Positions 60,489 to 64,000 of a stretch of DNA of 64,000 nt are shown here, piece by piece (position 1 is the first letter of the stretch; each line of letters begins with the position of its first letter). The notes below the pieces were generated by a model that was given only the letters and a program-made list of their open reading frames with translations, had not been told where the DNA came from and ran no database searches. The DNA is from Botryotinia globosa (Eukaryota > Ascomycota > Leotiomycetes > Helotiales > Sclerotiniaceae), in assembly GCA_014898425.1 (NCBI GenBank), contig RCSZ01000001.1, forward strand, positions 2,542,001 through 2,606,000. Direction: 5' to 3'. The translations under genes and the position numbers were made by a program.

Positions 60489-63400
60489 GATTAGATAGAT
60501 GTAATGTGATGTTTTCCTAGGTGAAAGCCAAGAGTATGAGATGAGATGGGATAGGATATCAAGACGACTGACTATCAACCCTCGAAAGCGATGAGGCACA
60601 ATAGTATTAGGAGAGAAAAGAGAAATGCAAGATTCCCCACTCAAGCAGAAGAACTGAAAATGAAATCCCTCACATCCGAAACCCGGCGGTCGCGTTATTA
60701 AATACACTTTCAAACTGAGCACGCATCCATCATCGCAACAGCAATGCCTAGAATCTCCAAGCGCAGGTCCATGCCATGCAAGCCCCGTCCCAAAGCCTGC
60801 CGTGTGCATTCTCATTCCCCAGATTGCACATCGCAAACTTGCAATAGCGTCCCCTCCCCCGGACGTTTTTCTCCAGAGTCCAAACACCAATCATGGCTTG
60901 CAGATCTTGGGAACTTTCCCCACAAGAGCATGGCATGCAATTCCCCCATGCAACGTCCACACCACGACTACCCATCCCCCTAGCAAATAAGCCATAGCTA
61001 GACCCATCATCCCTCAACACAAATCTCCCCTCCTTCCCTCCCAACAACTCACGCGATTCCCGGTACAAGATGCCCATCTCCTATGCCACGGTACAGCACA
61101 CTAATCAAACGCGAACGGAAAATCCACCCCATCCAGCCTAGTTCCTCTTCATCCCCAGCATCCCCCATCCCAAAACAGACCACCGATCCCCCAAACAGGA
61201 GAGAGGGGGTTCGAATCTCGACCCAGAACCGCGGAACAAACAGCATGTACCGGGCATTTATTACCTAGTACCTAGTATGCAGCGATGCATGCCAGAGATA
61301 CGAATGATACGATGAGAAGATGGCATCATTGGCATGAGATATTCAGTAACCTTAACCTTAACACACTCACCTCACCGCGCCTCGCTTAACCCCACCAACC
61401 CCTCTTTCCATCTTTCCTTTCGTCACACCCAGCGTATCGAAGAGAGCGGAATCAAGAAAGTGTATGGGTAAGTGGAAGGAGAAGTGGCAAGTCAAACCGG
61501 CACTTTAGATTTTGTTTTTGCTTTTTTTCTCGTTCTCGCTTTTTACTCGAGTACAGTATATATATATTTGGTGACGGTTTCGTTGATCGATGCAGAGTGT
61601 GATAATGTATTACATGGTGATGTAATGCCGCAATTGCTCAACCACATGTTGATTATATAATCTACAAACACCTCCAAAACAAACAAATGAATTAACGAAC
61701 ACAATCTCAACACCGACATCAAATACTTTCTCACACTACACTACACTACACTACCGATACCACGCATCCCCAAGTTCAAAGTTCAAAGTTCAAACCCATC
61801 AATCAATCAATCAATCAATCAATCAACCACCCCTAAACTCACCACATGGAACCATTCCGTTCTCTCCCCTCTCCCCTCTCCCCAAGATCGATCTTCAAAC
61901 CATCAACCCCCTCAAATCAACCCCCTCAAATCAACCCAACTCAAACAAACCTAAACTCCTCACTCCACTCCACCTCTCAGCCACCACCACCACCTCTCCC
62001 ACGGACAAGAGGAAGAAAATTTCTGTCCCGCGATTGGTTAAATATACTGTCATGCTAACAAGCTACTAGGTAAGTTACAAACCTACTAATACACTAACTA
62101 ATCCACCAACAGAATACCAGCATCCTAACATCCTCCCTCCTGCTCTAGCTCTCACCCCATTCCATCCCATCCCATCCCATACCTCTCCCTCACTTCCAAA
62201 TCCCCAAATCCCCAAATCCCCATCCCAATCCAACCCTCTCCAAAGTGATCTTCAGAACAGAGAACAAAACTCCAACATACCAAGTGGGGTATCCTCCCAT
62301 CCTCCCATCCTCCCATCCCCCATCTTTCAAACCCTTCCTCGTCTTCCAGTCTTCTAGCGCCCTTCCCACATATGCGGGGTAATCAGACTGATTAATCAAT
62401 CAATGGGGATTTCAAATTTCCCCAGCCTCGGTATTGTTGATCATTTGTTGAATTTTTAGTGCTGGAGGGCTTCATCTAGATCTTTGGTCGGTACTTGAAA
62501 GTGACACGTACAGACAGCACAGACGCACGAGCATATATACGCGCACATATCTACATATCTACAAGTCTACAAGTCTCATATTAAGTCAAGAAATAGGATT
62601 GAACATGTATAAATGGCTTTGAAAAGCTTTGGTATATTGATTTTTGCTTTCATCCTATCTTATTTGCTTCTGTACTCTCAGCTCCATGTTTTGTTGCTCT
62701 CCCCTTTTGTGTATCCCATGGGGTCTCTCATTTCTCCGTGTACTCTCAACATGCATGGAAGATATACACATCATGGAATTTACCAAATACCTATGTCCAA
62801 TCCATCTTCGCCATCATCTTGATGCTTACTTTGCTATCCAGTACGCACACTTTCTGATCCCGATTCAATCTTCAACGCCCATCCATATCCTCTCCAATTC
62901 CTTTCCAATCTCACACCAGAAAATTTAACAAAAACCCAAACTCCCCCGCTTTGGACGCCTTTCGCAATCAATCACGAACCGTAGCCATTAAGGCCTTGCA
63001 ATAATGCATGCAAATTCCTCGCAACAAAAAAGATAAAGTAAAGAAGCAAGAAAAAAGAATTGACTCAAACAAAGCCTGCTTCGGAAAGAGCCACCCAACT
63101 CTTATCATCTCGTCTGATCTCCCAAATTATTTCGTACAGTGATATAATATTTTCATACAGGGTTACAGAATCTCTTATCTGTATCCTCAACGCCGTCAAA
63201 CGTGCACTATTTTGTGTCGGGTTGATGTCTACCGCCAGAAATTAGAGGTTGATGTGAAATGGTAAGAGTATCAAGAAAAGGCCCGAGAGGGAAGGAAATC
63301 TGTTCCCATCCCCCGAGGTCCATTTGGATTTTTGTGGTTGTCGTGTATGTCTTTTGAAAGAATGCGTCGATACGTTCGGAAATCCGGTTAAAAAGTAAAA

Positions 63401-63758
63401 GGTAAAAAGTAAAAGAAAAACATCATGATCTTTCGGTCCGTCGTCGGAATTGATCTCTTCAATGCATTCGTGCGAAAATAACATATGCTGATTAAGTGAT
63501 GAATGCAATGGTATGAAAGGCTTGTGCCATTAGAAGAAGCACTCCCTGGTTGGCAAGAAGATCCAGGAGATGCATGTGAGTAAGAAGGAAAAAAAAAAGG
63601 TCAATAACAGAACGTTCTATGGCAGCTTGAACCCGTCGCTATGCAGAAATGAAATTACGGCCATTATTAATCGACCCGCGTATGTACAAGAATTCGTGTC
63701 GGCGTGAATAGCTCCTCAGAGTGAAACGCTCATGTTGTGTGATGAGAATGGTAGTTTG
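60489..63758. other. Intergenic region rich in simple repeats
   Basis: About 3.3 kb without a supportable gene. Simple repeats are clustered: CACTA units (61732-61754), AATC units (61801-61826), CATCC units (about 62156-62182), AAATCCCC units (about 62194-62222) and ATCCTCCC units (about 62286-62318). The 61846-62058 frame is low-complexity Ser/Pro sequence and is not called. Confidence 0.5.
61732..62318. repeat. Cluster of five short-unit microsatellites
   Basis: Five different short tandem repeats (units CACTA, AATC, CATCC, AAATCCCC and ATCCTCCC) lie within 590 bp, all with a C-rich plus strand. Confidence 0.7.
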
Positions 63759-64000
63759 TTAGACAACAGTCATCATGTGCATTCTCTGGCCCAAGCTTCT
63801 TGTTGGCGAGGAACTCATCGAGCCACTGAGCATAGAGTTACTGCTATGACTTCGGGGAAGGCGTTTTGAAGCAGGGGATAACGTGGGGTCAGTAAAAACG
63901 CGAGTGAATGCCGGGCTTGACTCGCGGTGAGGTGTACAAACTGGACTTTGAATAGTACCATCGGTTTCACGGATGATGTCGGCCAATTTTCGACTCAAAA
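63759..64000 (-). CDS. C-terminal part of an unidentified protein (5' part beyond the right edge)
   Basis: A frame enters from the right edge and ends at the stop at 63759 after about 80 codons. It reads SRKLADIIRETDGTIQSPVC, then a Ser/Pro/Arg-rich stretch (SPASKRLPRSHSSNSMLSGS) and ends RSLGQRMHMMTVV. Third-position use and the absence of stops on approach to the edge favour a real coding tail. The low-complexity composition suggests a disordered, possibly phosphorylated terminus of a larger protein. No family is recognised. Confidence 0.5.
   Translation of the reverse strand, partial: LSRKLADIIRETDGTIQSPVCTPHRESSPAFTRVFTDPTLSPASKRLPRSHSSNSMLSGSMSSSPTRSLGQRMHMMTVV

Noticed and set aside
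61207..61222. GGTTCGAATCTCGACC resembling a tRNA T-arm
   Set aside because: No matching D-arm, anticodon arm or acceptor stem could be drawn around it on either strand.
61846..62058. 70-codon Ser/Pro-rich plus-strand frame
   Set aside because: Built from simple-sequence repeats with no conserved motif.

Overview
The window looks like nuclear DNA of a filamentous ascomycete. Genes are broken by short introns (about 47-140 bp) with GTAAGT/GTATGT-type donors, CTAAC/CTAAT branch sites and YAG acceptors. Protein families are typical of Pezizomycotina: GH27 alpha-galactosidase, spherulin-4, CIA30, GPR1/FUN34/YaaH acetate transporter, Kha1-type antiporter and a short-zipper bZIP. An AT-only block with terminal inverted repeats and a TA target duplication recalls the Fot1/Flipper-type mariner relics of Leotiomycetes. 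I suspect a Sclerotiniaceae-like (Botrytis/Sclerotinia) genome, but the species is inference. No gene cluster for a secondary metabolite, CRISPR array, rRNA or tRNA was recognised.

Layout. 0-1.2 kb: a SAM methyltransferase (-) running off the left edge. 1.5-3.6 kb: an AT-rich, transition-mutated TIR element. 4.5-7.3 kb: a zinc-binding acidic protein (-) with a long leader that appears to contain four mini-exons at about 180-bp spacing. 7.3-13 kb: gene-poor, with a diverged 121-bp duplication and a decayed BTB/POZ gene. 13.2-14.1 kb: spherulin-4 protein (-) with a Gly/His-rich and poly-Asp tail. 16.8-18.5 kb: GH27 alpha-galactosidase (+). 19.0-20.0 kb: phytanoyl-CoA-dioxygenase-like protein (+). 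20.6-21.1 kb: small two-exon orphan (+). 21.1-32.8 kb: an 11.7-kb stretch without a supportable gene, ending at a bZIP gene (32.8-33.8 kb, +). 35.1-36.5 kb: CIA30-family gene (+) with one anomalous 528-bp intron. 36.5-41.1 kb: gene-poor, with a 15-bp minisatellite.

41.1-52 kb is a dense housekeeping block: argininosuccinate synthase (-), beta-tubulin (-), GCN20-type ABCF ATPase (+, sharing a 352-bp head-to-head promoter with tubulin), a 2-hydroxyacid dehydrogenase (-) and xanthine/hypoxanthine phosphoribosyltransferase (-). 51.7-53.2 kb is a metallo-beta-lactamase-fold gene with an apparent one-base frameshift. 55.6-58.7 kb is a Kha1-type K+/H+ antiporter (+). 59.5-60.5 kb is an acetate transporter (-). 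60.5-63.7 kb is microsatellite-rich, and the tail of an unknown gene (-) enters at the right edge.

The genes do not form one pathway. The block is mainly housekeeping (arginine synthesis, cytoskeleton, translation control, purine salvage, ion and acetate transport) next to accessory secreted or wall-related genes. Exon coordinates were worked out by hand from splice motifs and reading-frame closure; all frames close, but no transcript evidence was available.
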